64,000 nt of DNA from Pyricularia pennisetigena (Eukaryota; Ascomycota; Sordariomycetes; Magnaporthales; Pyriculariaceae), in the NCBI RefSeq assembly GCF_004337985.1, contig NW_021940918.1:186001-250000 (forward strand), written 5' to 3'. The translations under genes were made by a program, and so were the position numbers. Positions 20,047 to 32,084 of the stretch are shown here, piece by piece. How positions within the stretch are numbered: position 1 is the stretch's first letter; each line of letters starts with the position of its first letter. The notes beneath the pieces are model-generated. The model had not been told where the DNA came from. It ran no database searches and was given only the letters and a program-made list of their open reading frames with translations.

Positions 20047-21275
20047 CTAAAGCTCGTCCTTCACCACGTTCTTGACATTGGGCTTGTTTTCCAAGGCGCT
20101 CGGGAGAAACCCTTCCAGTTCCATCCACTCAGCCGTAAACGCCGTGATTATCTTGGCCCAGTCCAGCAGCACCTCTCCGTCCAGGTGCTCTCCGTCATCC
20201 TGCATAGTGTGCCAGACACCCGGGAATGGTGTCGGTATCAAGTGCAGTATGTCAACACCACGATTCATGAAGGGGACATGGTCGTCTTGTATGTATCCCT
20301 GCGTGAAGGCACCCGACGCCTTGCCAGCATCGACCAGAAATGGACTGCTCTGTTTTGTCTGAAGGAGGTCCAGCTTCCGCAAGCGTTGCTCAGCCTTGGC
20401 CATGTTTTGATAAGCCCAGTGGGTTTTTTCGAAGTACGATGGTATGCGCGGAGTGGGTGCACCCAGAAGGTCAAGCAGTAAGAAAAGAGATATAGACTTG
20501 AGGGGGTTTGAGTGAATAGACGACTGCGGGTGCGCCTCTGCTTCCCAGTGAGCAGCAAGTGCTCTGTAGTTGTCTGCGAGTCAGTAACGAACCGGGCTCG
20601 GCTGGCACCTATCAGCGGATAGATGGAATGGGAAAGATAGATGGAGGATTACCTAGCACCGTAGAGTGAGTCCGTGTCTGTCCACGAGACCCACGCCTCC
20701 TCGCCATCCAGCAGCATGATTTGCACTCCCTTCTCCTCCTCCAGCCCACCCCCAGTCTCGCCATGAGCCATCATTTCTGACCATTTCTTGGTCAGCGCCC
20801 CGTCAATGCTCCTGGCGACATGCATCAGCAAGGCACAGGATGCCGCGCTGTCCGAGGCCCCGATGAACCCCTCTGGCCGAAACAGGCTATCGTAATGGGC
20901 GACCAGCGTCAGCCTTGAAACGTCGCCTTCGGCAGCCCATGGCGGGTCCCTCCTGAAGATGAGGTTACGGAATGGCACCTCCTCGTCACCCGTCGCCGGG
21001 GTCTTGGCGGTGGTATTGTGCCAGATGATGGACCAGTCCGGAAGCTGCCGTGCAAAGAAGTCCACGAAATGATCCTGGGCCTTTTGCGAGCCCGGGGTAC
21101 CGGGGACACGGGGGATCAAGATCGGGGCTAAGAGCTGGCCCGTGTTGATATCAAAGTCGCCGTCTGCGCCCGGTATGTCCTTGAGACTGTTGTCCGAGAG
21201 CTCTCCATAAGCGGCTGCGAGAGGTGTCAGGAGCACATGGAGCAACAATTGGCCCGTCAAGAAAGGACCCTTCAT
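20047..21275 (-). CDS. M28-family glutaminyl-peptide cyclotransferase-like, KDEL-ending
   Basis: Family members convert N-terminal Gln/Glu to pyroglutamate in the secretory pathway; the M28 fold also includes aminopeptidases. The 379-residue model has exons 21275-20653 and 20563-20047. A hydrophobic signal peptide (about 1-22, ending AAAYG) is followed by the M28 core. Likely zinc ligands are D142 in GASDSAA, E192 or E193 in LLDGEEAW, and the His of WHTMQDD, with H127/D129 in VAHYDS at the usual position. The protein ends exactly in KDEL, an ER-retrieval signal, which together with the signal peptide indicates an ER-lumen enzyme. The cyclase call rests on DGEEAW, the DSLYGAR helix and the DDHVPFMNRGV segment; activity is inferred. 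Confidence 0.88.
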
Positions 21276-23210
21276 ATTTATTTGCTTGATAGGCAGCTCA
21301 TGTGCGCTTTACTGTCATTATAACGCTATCGGATGCGATAAATACATTTGCAACTAATCGAACCTTTTAGTACGCGATTAGTTCCAGTAGCATAATTCAT
21401 TTCAGCTTAGTTGGCCTGTGTCAAGCATGAAACGAATTGGGTAAGCACCATTTCAATGTTACATTTGATGGAGAAAAAGCCCACGTGTGAGGGGTCTGGA
21501 CTCTTTTTTTTTTCTCTATTTTTTATTTTTATTTTTTTTTATTCCTGACAGAGAGCCAGACATACAGATCAGCCTCATCCAACCCCTTTAAATCTTTGAA
21601 TTGAATCGAATCATGCACGTCCAACGGAACGTGACATTGTGACAAATTGATGAAGATGGATGAAAGCTTGGCTTTCCATCGACTGACCGTTTCCGGAAAT
21701 GGCAAAATCACAAACAAACGCTAGCTCACGGACCTCCGCTGAAAATAAGGGTTCAACCACAAGAACACATTATATATTGCGACCGTAAACAAGATTCAAG
21801 TCACATTGACCAGTCTCGTCACGGTACGCTTCGACATCAATCAATCAAGGAGGTTTTGAACCGTAAAATTTGATGCTTGGTAGTTGAGCGGGGGCCAACT
21901 TTGATTCACGAAATTCCAGTTTTTGTGTACTCAACCTTCAGTTTCTTTTATCTTCCGTTGCATCGACCGAGCTGGTAGGGCCGAGGAAACACGAACCTAA
22001 AACCTGTCGCCCCAAACTGCTTCACTGTACCTACCTCGTACAAACCCCATAAGGTAATTGGGAAGTGCTGAAAAAGAAGCGGGCATGACAACGCTCTTAA
22101 TGCATGAGACATCGTATTTGCTGAGGGGCAAAATAGGAGACGAGGCGTAGAGGCTGGCTCTGGCTTGGCTGATAGGCAGGCGGGTGATGCTTAATTGAAA
22201 ATACCCGCTGACTCTGGGCAGAACAAAAAAGCATTAAGCACAAATGCATGTCTCTGAAATCCAGGAACGTCTTCAACCGGGCACCATAGAGAAACCCAAT
22301 ATTGAGAAACAACACCAAGCCATCGAACCTTTTTTTTCTCTCTCTTTTTTTTTCTTCGACAAGTGTCTATTACCATCAGCCAGAAGAACTTCCTTCTGCG
22401 CGAATCGCAATAACAAACACGGGCATGATCACCTCCGGCTAGGAGCTAACTTTCCGACTACCGTCGTTCCACAACGTATCCACCATCAAGGAACCCCCAT
22501 GCTCTACCACTCTCTTGCCACTCCATAATTGGTGGGCTGCGATCCCACCCTGGTTCGTATACCCTGCATAATGTAGGCGCTAGGCCGTTAATGGCCTATA
22601 GCCAAGCCGGTACTAAGCATCGTGTAGGAAACGCCTTCAGAGCTGCGAGATAGCTTCGTGGGGCCTGCCTGTTGATGGTCCCTGCGGAGATGGCAATGTT
22701 ACTTTCTCCTTTTTAAACATTCCCCGGAGCCTCTTTTCTTTTCTGCTTTGGCGACCTTCTTTTTTGCTCCAGGCTCATCTCCAATTCAGAAGTATTTGCT
22801 TTCGGTCCGAGAAAGAAATAGCTGTCGGCGTCGCTCGTTTCACCCGGCTGCCTGTTTGTTCTTCTCACTTTTCGTTCATAAACAATTACCAACATACTGC
22901 TCTTAATAAATAAATAATTCTTCAAACACCCTCGCTTCTTCCGCTCAGTCTTTTTTTTTGTCTAAGGAGTACTCAACACACAACCTTTAGATAATCAGTA
23001 GGTTCTCTCTAGCTTTACTTTCCACACCACGAGACTCAGCTCTATACTGCGATATGACGGCCGAGCTATCAAGACAAACTCGATCACGAGATCTTCAGTT
23101 TTGGAAAATACCGACAGACTCCAGGCCAAGACGCTAACTCGTAGATGCAACCAGGCCACCAGTTCCCTTTCGTCTACCGTAGTCCGATAATCAACCACAC
23201 AACAGTCACG
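21276..23210. other. Intergenic, divergent, 1.9 kb
   Basis: Lies between the divergent cyclase and GPI-protein genes. It contains several pyrimidine-rich tracts (around 21505-21541, 22325-22355 and 22950-22962). Short frames show no family resemblance. No gene is called. Confidence 0.45.
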
Positions 23211-23924
23211 ATGTTCTCGCTCAGACTCGCCCTTGTTGCTGCCACGGCCCTGGTTGCCCAGGTTGCCGCCGCCACCGACTACCCGATCGATCCCTCTTCG
23301 GTGCCTCTGTCTACCCGTCGGAATTGGTGCTCATCCGAGACCACTCAGTGCCCGCTAATCTGCCTCGACACTGGCAGCAGCGGAAAGCCCCGAGACAACT
23401 CTTGCGATCCCGTGAGTCCTCTAGCTTCATTCCAGAGCCGGCCCAGCCGTTCTATCCGCTAATGCACAGGAAAATAACAGATGACGCTGAACTATGCCTG
23501 CGTTTGTTCCAACGGCATCTCGCCCAACCTCACGTGAGTCTTGCACTATCCGAAAGGTATTGCGTGGTGTTTGGAAACTGACTTTGTCCTTAGCGAGTAC
23601 TCCCTCACCATGCCCTACCACAAGTGCACACAGTTCCAAGTCAACTGCGTCGCTGCTTGCGGTCTTTCCGACAACCAGTGCTCAGAGAACTGCAGGAAAA
23701 ACAACCCTTGTGGTGCCGCCAGCCCCAAAGGTGCCAGCAGCGCCTCCGGATCCGCCGCCGCCGTCCCGTCTTCCACCTCTGCCGCCCCCAACACTATCCA
23801 GACTGGCTTTGCCGGCTCCGGCAGCAACAATGGCAACGCTGGCTCGGGTGCAAACATGGTTGCCCCTCTGTCTTTGGGTGCTGCCATCACGGCTCTCCTT
23901 GTTGCCCCATTTCTGGTCCTCTAG
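23211..23924 (+). CDS. GPI-anchored Cys-rich surface protein (DUF7707-like)
   Basis: Predicted extracellular, wall- or membrane-anchored protein of 194 residues, function unknown. Exons are 23211-23411, 23481-23533 and 23594-23924, all GT-AG and in phase. The signal peptide is MFSLRLALVAATALVAQVAA. The Cys-rich domain follows (about 38-122) with WCSSETTQCPLICLD, NYACVCSNGISPNLTEYS, YHKCTQFQVNC, and CGLSDNQCSENCRKNNPCG, the pattern I associate with the fungal DUF7707 domain. A Ser/Ala/Gly/Asn-rich linker leads to a hydrophobic tail ending LLVAPFLVL, as expected for GPI addition. In-frame codons extend upstream to 23145, but the signal peptide fixes the start at 23211. Divergent from the cyclase gene. 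Confidence 0.88.
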
Positions 23925-25860
23925 AGTGGCGAAATTTGATGGGTTGACAGGACATGGCCTCGAACCTGAAGAGAGTCGAGTGTTTGGAATTAACCGTTTT
24001 GTATGCAGCGCGACCCGCTGCGATGAGTAATGGCGATTGCTTTGGAAAGCCGAGTCGTATATTCTGGATAATTGGTCAATGGAGAGTTCCCTCCCTCGAA
24101 AGCCTTGCACAGTGTGCGTCTGTCGTCCCGGTCGCTGCTGAACCTTGCTCCTCCAATTGGGGGAGGCACTGAACTGAATTCAATGTTGAAAAAGACTGGA
24201 CCCCAAGGTTGGCCTCATCAGCAGCTGGGAGATGCCTCCTTGACGGATTCCAGCCTAGTACAGTTCTTTTGACTGTTTGCTAAAGTAATGACAAACACAA
24301 GACGCTGCTATTTTCAGAAAGAAGCATCTCGACATCTCGCAAGCTAGACAACTAGGGTGGTCCTAGTTCGGGTTCACACCGCATATCCCGAACTGTCATA
24401 GAGAGAAAAGAGAAATAAGAAAGAAAGAAACAGCTCAGCCGATCGTACGTATGCTGTTTTCATGCGTACGCTAATTAGTCTATTGTGGTCATGTCATCCT
24501 CCCTCTCGGGTCAATTGAGAAATCGTCAAAGAGGTTCGCGCACTCTGGCGGGTTTGTGAAAGAAGAAAAATTGTATACGATCATGAGACAATGTTTTGTG
24601 CCCTTGCCTCGGAGTTCATGTCAGTGCTTTTTTAATGACTGCCAGTCACCAAATAGCCTGAACCAAGCTTGCTGCAGGTTTGTTGGCCGCCTTTTTGAAC
24701 AATCTTAGGGTTACACGGGATGACAAGAACTGCCACGAACGATTTTCACATGTCAGAGTCATACCCCTGCTCATGAGGCTTGCAGTCTTTTTTTTTTTTT
24801 TTTTATATTCTAGCGACACGCGAAAGATCTCAACGGGCGCGGGTGCAATCGATGAGGTCAAGCAAGCAGTGAGTAAAAGAGGAAAAAGAAACAATCGTCT
24901 GCAGAGTGCTTTTTTTTACTTTGTCTAGAATCCCCAAGTAACTTGATTTAGTCCTTGTACGTCATTATGATCAGTGATACAAGTCAAACTGCAGGGTTCC
25001 GTGAGGTGTGCTCATCTATGGTCGATGAGCAGCCCATGCTTCATCCAATCGACAAACAAGGGTTAAAAGGGGAGGTGGGCTTGAGCAAGACACACAGGTT
25101 GTGGTCAGTCTTTGTTGGGTTGAAACGGGCTCGCTTTTTCTTTGAACCCGCATATTTTCTCCAAGCTGCAGGCCCCGACCTCCGGCCAAAGCCGCCCCTC
25201 CTTTCGATAGGTAGGGACCTTAGCTTAGGGTAGCTTTAGCGGAGCTGCACCCTTCTTCATCAGGATCGAGGTGGTCCGCCTTCATATCTTGCATGTGCCC
25301 TGGCGCCGACCGCTACCTTGTCCAACGATTTACTGTCTTCACCCACACACAACCGCACCGTGGAGGACACCCACCTACTCGTCCAAAAACGGCCCGTTTG
25401 CGAAAATCAAGAACCAGAAATAAAGGGCAATTGCATCGAGCCCATTATCTGGGTCATCGCATGTGGAAGCTGCAATAGCGCGTCATTTTGTCCGCCCCTC
25501 GACGCTTTGCTGATCTGCAGCATCACGGCAGACGCCAAACAACGTGGTCTTTGTCGTGGCCACCGGTTTTTCCATCCAGCATAGACTAGGTGCATATCTA
25601 GACTAGATCGGAAACCTCACTAGGGCGCCGAATAACCAGCGAACGGAACCCTCGAGGCCGAAGTGCGGAATTCAATATCTACCATCACGTCTCCCGACAA
25701 GGAGGATGTCCTCGTAGCAACTTAGCAAAGTTTCCTTTTATTTTTTTCTTTTTTTTTTCTTTTTTTGCTCTTTACGCCAGCTCCTCATCACCCCGCAACA
25801 CTTGCGCATCTGTTTTTAATCTGCGCTTGGCGCCCTGTGTGCCTTATCAAAATCGCAATC
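23925..25860. other. Intergenic, 1.9 kb
   Basis: Tandem spacer between the GPI-protein gene and the phosphotransferase gene. Contains a T17 run (24788-24804) and T-rich tracts at 25738-25767 near the next gene. I see no coding exon or RNA. Confidence 0.45.
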
Positions 25861-27404
25861 ATGCCCACCGACAGTAGTAAGTCCTGGTGGTCTCCTGTCG
25901 CAGTGTAGCGAGTCTGTGCAGGTTGTCGAGCGATTGAGTGTTAACAGCAGGTCCCTGACGACTTTGTATAGAAACGGCCGCCGCCGAGTGCATCTCGGAC
26001 GACGCACTAATCCACCTCAAGTCGTACAAGTATTCGAGTGTCGACAAATCGCCCATCTCCAAATACATCCTACAGCCCTACGTACGTGCGCAACCGTCCC
26101 GTCTCCGCCTCCAGGCACACGCTAATACTTGCTTATACGTGCGTGCGCACAGTGGAATGCCGCCGTCAAGCTGCTGCCCATGTGGCTCGCGCCCAACATG
26201 GTCACTTTAATTGGCTTCATGTTCATTCTCGGCAATGTGGGCTTGCTACTCGTATATATGCCAGATCTGGAGGGACCAGTACGTCAAGATATGCATATAC
26301 CAAGCTTCCCCCGCTGCCCATATCGCAGTACACTAATTTCTTGCTTCTCAGGGTCCGTCATGGCTTTACTACAGTTTCGCCTTCGGTCTATTTATGTACC
26401 AGACGTTGGACAATTTGGATGGCAAGCAGGCTCGGCGTACAGGAATGTCTAGCGGACTCGGCGAGCTGTTTGACCATGGCATAGACTCACTCAACTGCAC
26501 CTTGGCCAGTCTGCTTGAGACCGCAGCCATGGGTCTCGGTGTGTCCAAGTCCGGCGTCTTCACTGCTCTCTGCCCCTGCCTGCCGATGTTCTTCTCAACA
26601 TGGGAGACGTACCACTCGCACACGCTCTACCTGGGCCGCATCAACGGGCCGACCGAAGGCATCCTGATAGCCTGCACCATTATGATCCTCTCGGGCTACT
26701 ACGGCCCGGGCATCTGGACGGAACGTTTGATTGATCTTTTCGGGGAGAAGTACTTGATGGGCTATGCCGACATTGTTGGCAACTACTCGATCCGCGACGT
26801 CTGGATTGGCATCATCATCAGCTCGCTTGTCCTCACTCACATTCCGCCCTGCATCTATCATGTTGCTATCGCACGCCGCAGCAGGGGCCAGGCCATTGCG
26901 CCCGTATTCTTAGAGTGGACGCCTCTGCTCTTCTATTCGCTTTCCATCGGAGCATGGGTTTACTCGCCCTTTTCGACTCTTCGCAGCCACAACCACATCG
27001 TCTTATTCTGTTGCACCATGTCGTTTGTGTTTGGGCGCATGACCACCAAGATGATTCTCGCGCATCTGACCCGCCAGCCGTTTCCCTACTGGACCGTCAT
27101 GCTGTGGCCGCTTCTGGGTGGCGCTGTCCTCGTAAACCTGCCCAGGTTCGGCTTCCAGCCTGTCTCGCATGAGATCGAGCTCGGGTACTTATGGGGGTAC
27201 TTTGTGTTCGCAGCGGCGGTCTACTCGCGCTGGGCATACCTTGTCATCACAAGCATTTGTGAATTCTTGGGAATAAACGCATTGACGATTCCGAAAGAGA
27301 AGCAGGCGGAGAACAAGCGCAAGATGCAATTGGAGCAGACTAAGCCTCTTCTCAACGGCAACGGTGCTGCCAATGACTCCTTGAACGGCAAGAAGATGCA
27401 ATGA
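25861..27404 (+). CDS. EPT1: Choline/ethanolamine phosphotransferase (CDP-alcohol type)
   Basis: Final enzyme of the Kennedy pathway, moving phosphocholine or phosphoethanolamine from the CDP-alcohol to diacylglycerol in ER/Golgi membranes. The 434-residue protein comes from exons 25861-25876, 25972-26081, 26153-26278 and 26352-27404; the first coding exon is only 16 nt. The CDP-alcohol signature D-x2-D-G-x2-A-R-x8-G-x3-D-x3-D is complete (D104, D107, G108, A111, R112, G121, D125, D129). About ten hydrophobic helices follow. The N-terminal segment ALIHLKSYKYSSVDKSPIS and LLPMWLAPNMVTLIGF are typical of the family. Choline versus ethanolamine preference (CPT1 or EPT1) cannot be told, so the symbol is provisional. 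Confidence 0.93.
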
Positions 27405-28270
27405 TTCTTGGATGTGGAGTCTGCCACCGCATGATACTATTTTCCCATACTAATTGCCTGTTTTTAATATGGTCGGTTTGGGTGTTCTCATTTTCTGTTT
27501 TTCGCGAAGATTTAATATCCGCCCGATGCCCTTCCGAAGGATCGCATGTACTGCGAGCGGGGGCGCCACAAATACGTTCATATGGAACTCGTCATATGTA
27601 CATCTCCTTGGACAGGTTCACTCTAGACTTCTGGGGGCTCGCGGCAGATCAAATGGTGCTTTGCTCGCAATGGTCGCATGCACGGGTCGGCGTTCAAGGG
27701 GTGTGGGCTTTATTTATTATGCTTTGCATTACTTGCTTGTAATTCCCATCTTGCATTCGCTTTTGGGTTTTGTCTGTGATGGGCCGAGATAGTACAGGTT
27801 AGTCTTCTTAGTAATTATTCACAACATAATCGATATCAAACGGTGGCATGAAAATTCCATCAGCAGTAAAACAAGACATTTCCAAATTCTTGAATGCGAA
27901 CGAACTTTTACACGATGTCACGTAATAACGCAGGAGCGGTAGGACGTGTGGCGATCGGTGTTAGTAGTTGTGCATCGGCGATAGGTGATTGACAATCGGA
28001 AACCCGTAGGCTGACTAAATATTCGGGGTGTCTATTGCCGATAACAAGGTGACTGCTTACGTCGAAAGTGCCAAATCCATGACCTTACATACCTAGTATA
28101 CGTTGCAAGCCTTGCAAGACTCCATGTTTAACTGCAGGCTTGGCGAACAAAAACGCCACAAAAATGCGCAATATACCGGACAGTTACTTATAACGGAAAA
28201 AGTAACACAGTTAAAGGTCGGGTACAAATCGAAAGCAGGATATATCCGAAAAACACTTGGAGGATAGAAG

Positions 28271-28278
28271 TATATAAG
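28271..28278 (+). promoter_or_regulatory. Possible TATA box of the SDR gene
   Basis: TATATAAG 236 bp upstream of the SDR start codon, in an otherwise unique promoter. A transcript starting about 30 bp downstream would carry a leader of roughly 200 nt that ends in the poly(A) run. Confidence 0.4.
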
Positions 28279-28476
28279 AAGCAGCCATGTCCCCCCAATG
28301 CTGAGCCGATGTGATGATACTCCAGAATCCTCTCAGACAATAGATCTACCACATCTCATCTGCCATTCGCCCTAATCAACAGCGTCTTCTACTAATAGTA
28401 CATCTGCAACTCTCTAATTAAAAATCCCACGAAACTCCCAAATTCCACAAACCACTTCTCAATTCACCAGGGAAAG

Positions 28477-28505
28477 AAAAAAAAAAAAAAAAAAAAAAAA
28501 AAAAA
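28477..28505 (+). repeat. Homopolymer A29 directly before a start codon
   Basis: 29 consecutive A, then one C, then the ATG of the SDR gene at 28507. If the leader includes it, the mRNA has an internal poly(A) immediately 5' of the start. Confidence 0.95.
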
Positions 28506-28506
28506 C

Positions 28507-29388
28507 ATGTCCACTCCTACCTGGCTCATCACAGGCGCCTCCTCGGGCTTTGGCGAAGCCATTGCCAAGGAGGCCCTCTCGCGAGGCCACAACGTGATCG
28601 CGACGGCACGGTCAGCCGACTCCCTCAAGCACCTGGCCGAGCTGGGCGCCAAGACGATGGCGCTGGACGTGACGGCCTCGGACGCGGAGCTGGCCTCCAA
28701 GGTGGCCGAGATGGGGACCGTGACCCACGTATGCAACGCCGCCGGCTACCTGCTCGAGGCGGCAGTCGAGGAGGCGACCGCGGCTGAGAGTGATGCCATC
28801 TTCCGGACCAATGTGCTCGGGGCAGTCAACATCACCAAGGCCGTGATGCCGAGGCTGAGGGAGGTGGCGGGCGGCGCCGTTGCCGGCGTGCAGCCCGTCA
28901 TTGCGCACTTCGGCAGTCTGGGGAGCTGGATCGGCGGCGCGGCGTGCGCCCACTACTGCAGTACCAAGTGGGCCGTCTCGGGCCTCACCGAGGCGATCCG
29001 CGAGGAGGTGGCCGAGTTCGGTGTCGCCGCATGCGTCATCGAGCCCGGCTATTTCCGCACCGAAATCCTCAACACGACAGGCGGGAAGAACAGGCGCGTG
29101 CAGGCCTCGGAGCCAAAGAGCGATGTCTACGGTGAGAACACCGCGGTCGGCAAGTACAAGACGGCACTGGAGCTTTACAACAACAAGCAGCCGGGCGACG
29201 TGGTCAAGGGGGCAAAGGTCACGGTAGACGTCTTGACAGGGACGGGGGTTGCTGAGGGCAAGGAAATCCCACCGAGGTTGGTCCTGGGAAGTGATGCTGT
29301 CGACGTCATCAGGAAGAAATGCCAAGATACACTCAAGCTGTTGGAGGAGTGGGAGGACACTGCAAAGTCAACCGATTACAGCGAATAG
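28507..29388 (+). CDS. Short-chain dehydrogenase/reductase (classical SDR)
   Basis: NAD(P)-dependent oxidoreductase of unknown substrate, 293 residues, no intron. The cofactor motif TGASSGFG is at 9-16, with ATARS (32-36) hinting at NADP preference through the Arg. N77-A-A-G80 takes the place of the NNAG motif, N102 follows, and the catalytic Ser/Tyr/Lys set is visible as S137 or S140, Y150 and K154 (YCSTK). PGYFRTEI matches the usual PG motif. The C-terminal extension is typical of fungal oxidoreductases of the Rossmann SDR type. Codon use is strongly GC-rich compared with its AT-rich flanks. There is no second biosynthetic gene beside it, so a secondary-metabolite role is not supported. Confidence 0.93.
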   Translation: MSTPTWLITGASSGFGEAIAKEALSRGHNVIATARSADSLKHLAELGAKTMALDVTASDAELASKVAEMGTVTHVCNAAGYLLEAAVEEATAAESDAIFRTNVLGAVNITKAVMPRLREVAGGAVAGVQPVIAHFGSLGSWIGGAACAHYCSTKWAVSGLTEAIREEVAEFGVAACVIEPGYFRTEILNTTGGKNRRVQASEPKSDVYGENTAVGKYKTALELYNNKQPGDVVKGAKVTVDVLTGTGVAEGKEIPPRLVLGSDAVDVIRKKCQDTLKLLEEWEDTAKSTDYSE

Positions 29389-29850
29389 ACCTTGAGAGGG
29401 GCACTGACAAGAATCAATATGTATCGAGTGTAGCACTAGGACTTGCAAAGCGATGTTAGATAAACTGTTTTCCTTGATTATTTGACCCATTGCTATGAAT
29501 GTTTGCTCATAGCATCCTTCTTTTGCCAAGGTGTTCTGTATGTCTCCCGGTGTATGATCTGATATTTCACTGCATGGCTTCGTCTGTCTAACTAGACAAG
29601 CTGTGCCCAATGAATGCGAGAATGCCGATGAGCTGCGCCATATACGCATTTATGGAACCCAGGTTCCCGATGGTGGCATGAATGGCATGATGGGTGCCTG
29701 CCATTTGAAGCCGTATTCAACTTGATACTGGGCCCTCATGACTTTGTCTTGTAAAATTAATCACTAACGTAGCTGACACGACCCTGGGATGAATCCATTA
29801 TGTTGCCGCCTGCGTTTCTGTGCAATACACGGCAGTTCACTCCTCACCAT
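29389..29850. other. Intergenic, convergent SDR / YPT35
   Basis: 3' flanks of two convergent genes, 462 bp. No exon or RNA gene seen. Confidence 0.5.
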
Positions 29851-30708
29851 TCAGGAGAAGAGGAAGTCTTTCAGCACGGGCGATCCGGAGAACTCCGGAT
29901 TCAGGAGGATGCAGCTGCGATCTCAAGTCAGTATGGTATAAAGGAAAAAAGGTAGGGAAAAGTATGTCTTACTTGAGAAAGTACTGCAACCCCGAGCGCC
30001 TCTTCTCCAAGAACTTGGGTCGAAACTTTGCAATGACGCTCTTGGGCGGCAAGACCGGTACAGCAGCCTCGAAGTTTGGAAAGGTCATCATTAGTTTGTG
30101 TCTGAGGTCGTCGAATTCTGAGTAGCGCTTTCTTATATTCATGTATGAACCCTAGCAAGCCAGTCATCTGGTCAGCATATTCGCATAGCTTTGGATGGTA
30201 GCGGAGTTGTACACACGCTCAAAGTCTCGACCCTGATATTCCATACCACAAAGGCCCCGATGTTGGTGGTGCTGCTGTTGACGATGACATAGTCGGTCAC
30301 AGATACGCTCTTGGCCCAGCAGGCGCGGTTGCGATCACGACCAGACACTCGCTCTGGGGTCGCATCCTCCCCGGCCGTCTCATTGTCATGCATCACGATG
30401 GCATTTGTGGGCGCGAAGCTGTCGGTCGAACCGTTATGGGGCGGCACTGCTCTGCCGCTGCCGCCGTGGTCGCCGAAGAATCGCGGCGGATTGCTCTGAC
30501 TGGGCGACCAATATGGCGGAGCTGCTACTGGAGATTGCACGGGCGAGCTTCTACTTGCAGCCTGGGCTGCATCGTTCTGAAGGTCCGCGTCTCGATCGTC
30601 GACGTTGGCGTCGGCAAACAACGGGGAGCGAGGGGAAGAAGACGATTGAGGAGGGGCTGTCGCGGTCGCAGTGTCGCCCGGCGCTGAGGCTGTCACCTCG
30701 GTCGCCAT
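29851..30708 (-). CDS. YPT35: PX-domain endosomal protein Ypt35
   Basis: Yeast Ypt35 is a phosphoinositide-binding endosome/vacuole protein that recruits the lipid-transfer protein Vps13. The predicted 244-residue protein has exons 30708-30217, 30151-29973 and 29914-29851, all GT-AG. Residues 1-125 are low-complexity, rich in Ser, Pro and Ala. The PX domain runs from about 133 to the end: SVTDYVIVNSSTTNIGAF, KRYSEFDDLRHKL (the basic phosphoinositide-binding site), the PPKS Pro loop, FLEKRRSGLQYFL and the last helix. An in-frame GTG lies upstream at 30729, but ATG 30708 is the first real start. The exon joins rebuild a complete PX fold, which supports the model. The orthology to Ypt35 is from size and overall pattern. 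Confidence 0.82.
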
Positions 30709-32084
30709 GCAGCCATGAGAGAAGCGCACAATCGCGCCTGGATGACTGAGTTATTTTCTGTTTCGCAGAAGTGTACAGCAGCCGACTGCCGCGTGGCAGT
30801 GATAGGTTTCTTCTATGGCTATGGAGAGAACGCCGCTGGGTTCTTGTCGTGGGTGGCTGGGCCGAGCCACTGATGTCGGATTAAGGTTCAAGATGGGAGA
30901 GCTTGGAGCTGCCGGGATTCTCGTCGCCGAGTCGCTCGGATGATGTATATCAGGAAGCTTGAACTTGGTCTGCTGTGCGCGACCGTTTCGTCTCGAGTTT
31001 TTAAGTGCTAAATCATGGATTGAAATGTCGTGTAGCGGATGTTAGACAGATCAAGTATGCAAGGCTCGTGGTTCTTCTTGTTTCCTTTGGGTGAAACCAT
31101 TTTGGGGGAGACGCTGCATTGTGACTGTCGATCCAAATGCTGGGCATAACAACCTAGCAAATTACCTAGGTACAAGGAAGAGCTCTCTCTCTCTCTTCCC
31201 TGTAGAGCTGTATTTTTCCTTCTCTATTGTCCAGGATCGTGCGACAAGAAGGCGCGAAGAACATTCCTGATTTTACAGAGGAAATATCTTTCTTACCTTT
31301 TCGGACCGTCAGGTTGTTACTGGATCACGTCCTTTCCTAAAGTATCTCTAACTATTTACAGAAGCAATCCAATTGATGTAAGGAATTGATTGCTCAGGTA
31401 CCTTAGGCGCGTATACTTTACATAGACGATCTCCCTTGGCGTTGGCTCATGTGTACGTTATGAGGCTATATGAGGCTATGGTGCTACATTGCTTGCACCT
31501 CAAGCAGATGTCCGTAGTATCAGTGGCTGAGGCATTTCATTGTACTTCATCGGTGATACCAGTACGCAGAGCCCTGAGTTGCTGGATGCTATACGCTTGA
31601 CTGATCCCTCAGTGGCTTGCTTCATTTTAAGCCGTCAGCCCTACCTGAGAACCAAAGATAGTAATTTACACTGGATACATATTATTGTTATGATACTGGT
31701 GCTCAGAACATGTTACTGACGGTTATCATTAGCGCTAGGGTTGGCAAACAGGCAGCATGCTACTTGTGAAATGATGCTGAATAAAATGTAGCAGGACATA
31801 TTCCTTTGTCAAACTTCAAAGGTTCCTGGGGGTCAAAGACGGAGCAAGTAACAGGTCGCAACGTAATGAGTCTGGGGTGATGCTAGTGGCATCTAATTGG
31901 GTGCTGCTCTGCAGATTAAGTGGGTCTCAGTTCCGCCACGTAACAGGCCCGTCCCGTTTGGAGAGCTTGCCTGCCATACGTTACCTTGTGCGGTAGACGA
32001 TGAAAAGGTGTCCCGATTATAGAGCTTCACCACATAAGCAGCAAGCTACTCAACAACTCAATTGGATTCGTTCACGACGACATA
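30709..32084. other. Divergent promoter region, YPT35 / SWP1
   Basis: 1.4-kb spacer between divergent starts. Includes short CT repeats (around 31180-31200) and no recognisable exon. No gene is called. Confidence 0.45.

Larger units (their letters stand above)
27405..28506. other. Intergenic, phosphotransferase 3' end / SDR promoter
   Basis: Tandem spacer. The SDR gene side has a TATATAAG (28271-28278) and an A29 run that ends one base before the ATG. No exon was recognised. Confidence 0.5.

Noticed and set aside
22430..22560. tRNA-like TGGTTCGTATACC motif
   Set aside because: Resembles a B box but no A box or stems at proper spacing.
28612..29325. 237-residue open frame antisense to the SDR gene
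   Set aside because: The SDR gene is very GC-rich at third positions, which removes antisense stops. No ATG context, introns or family resemblance.
28507..29388. SDR gene as part of a secondary-metabolite cluster
   Set aside because: Neighbours are a lipid enzyme and a PX protein; no synthase, P450, transporter or regulator nearby.
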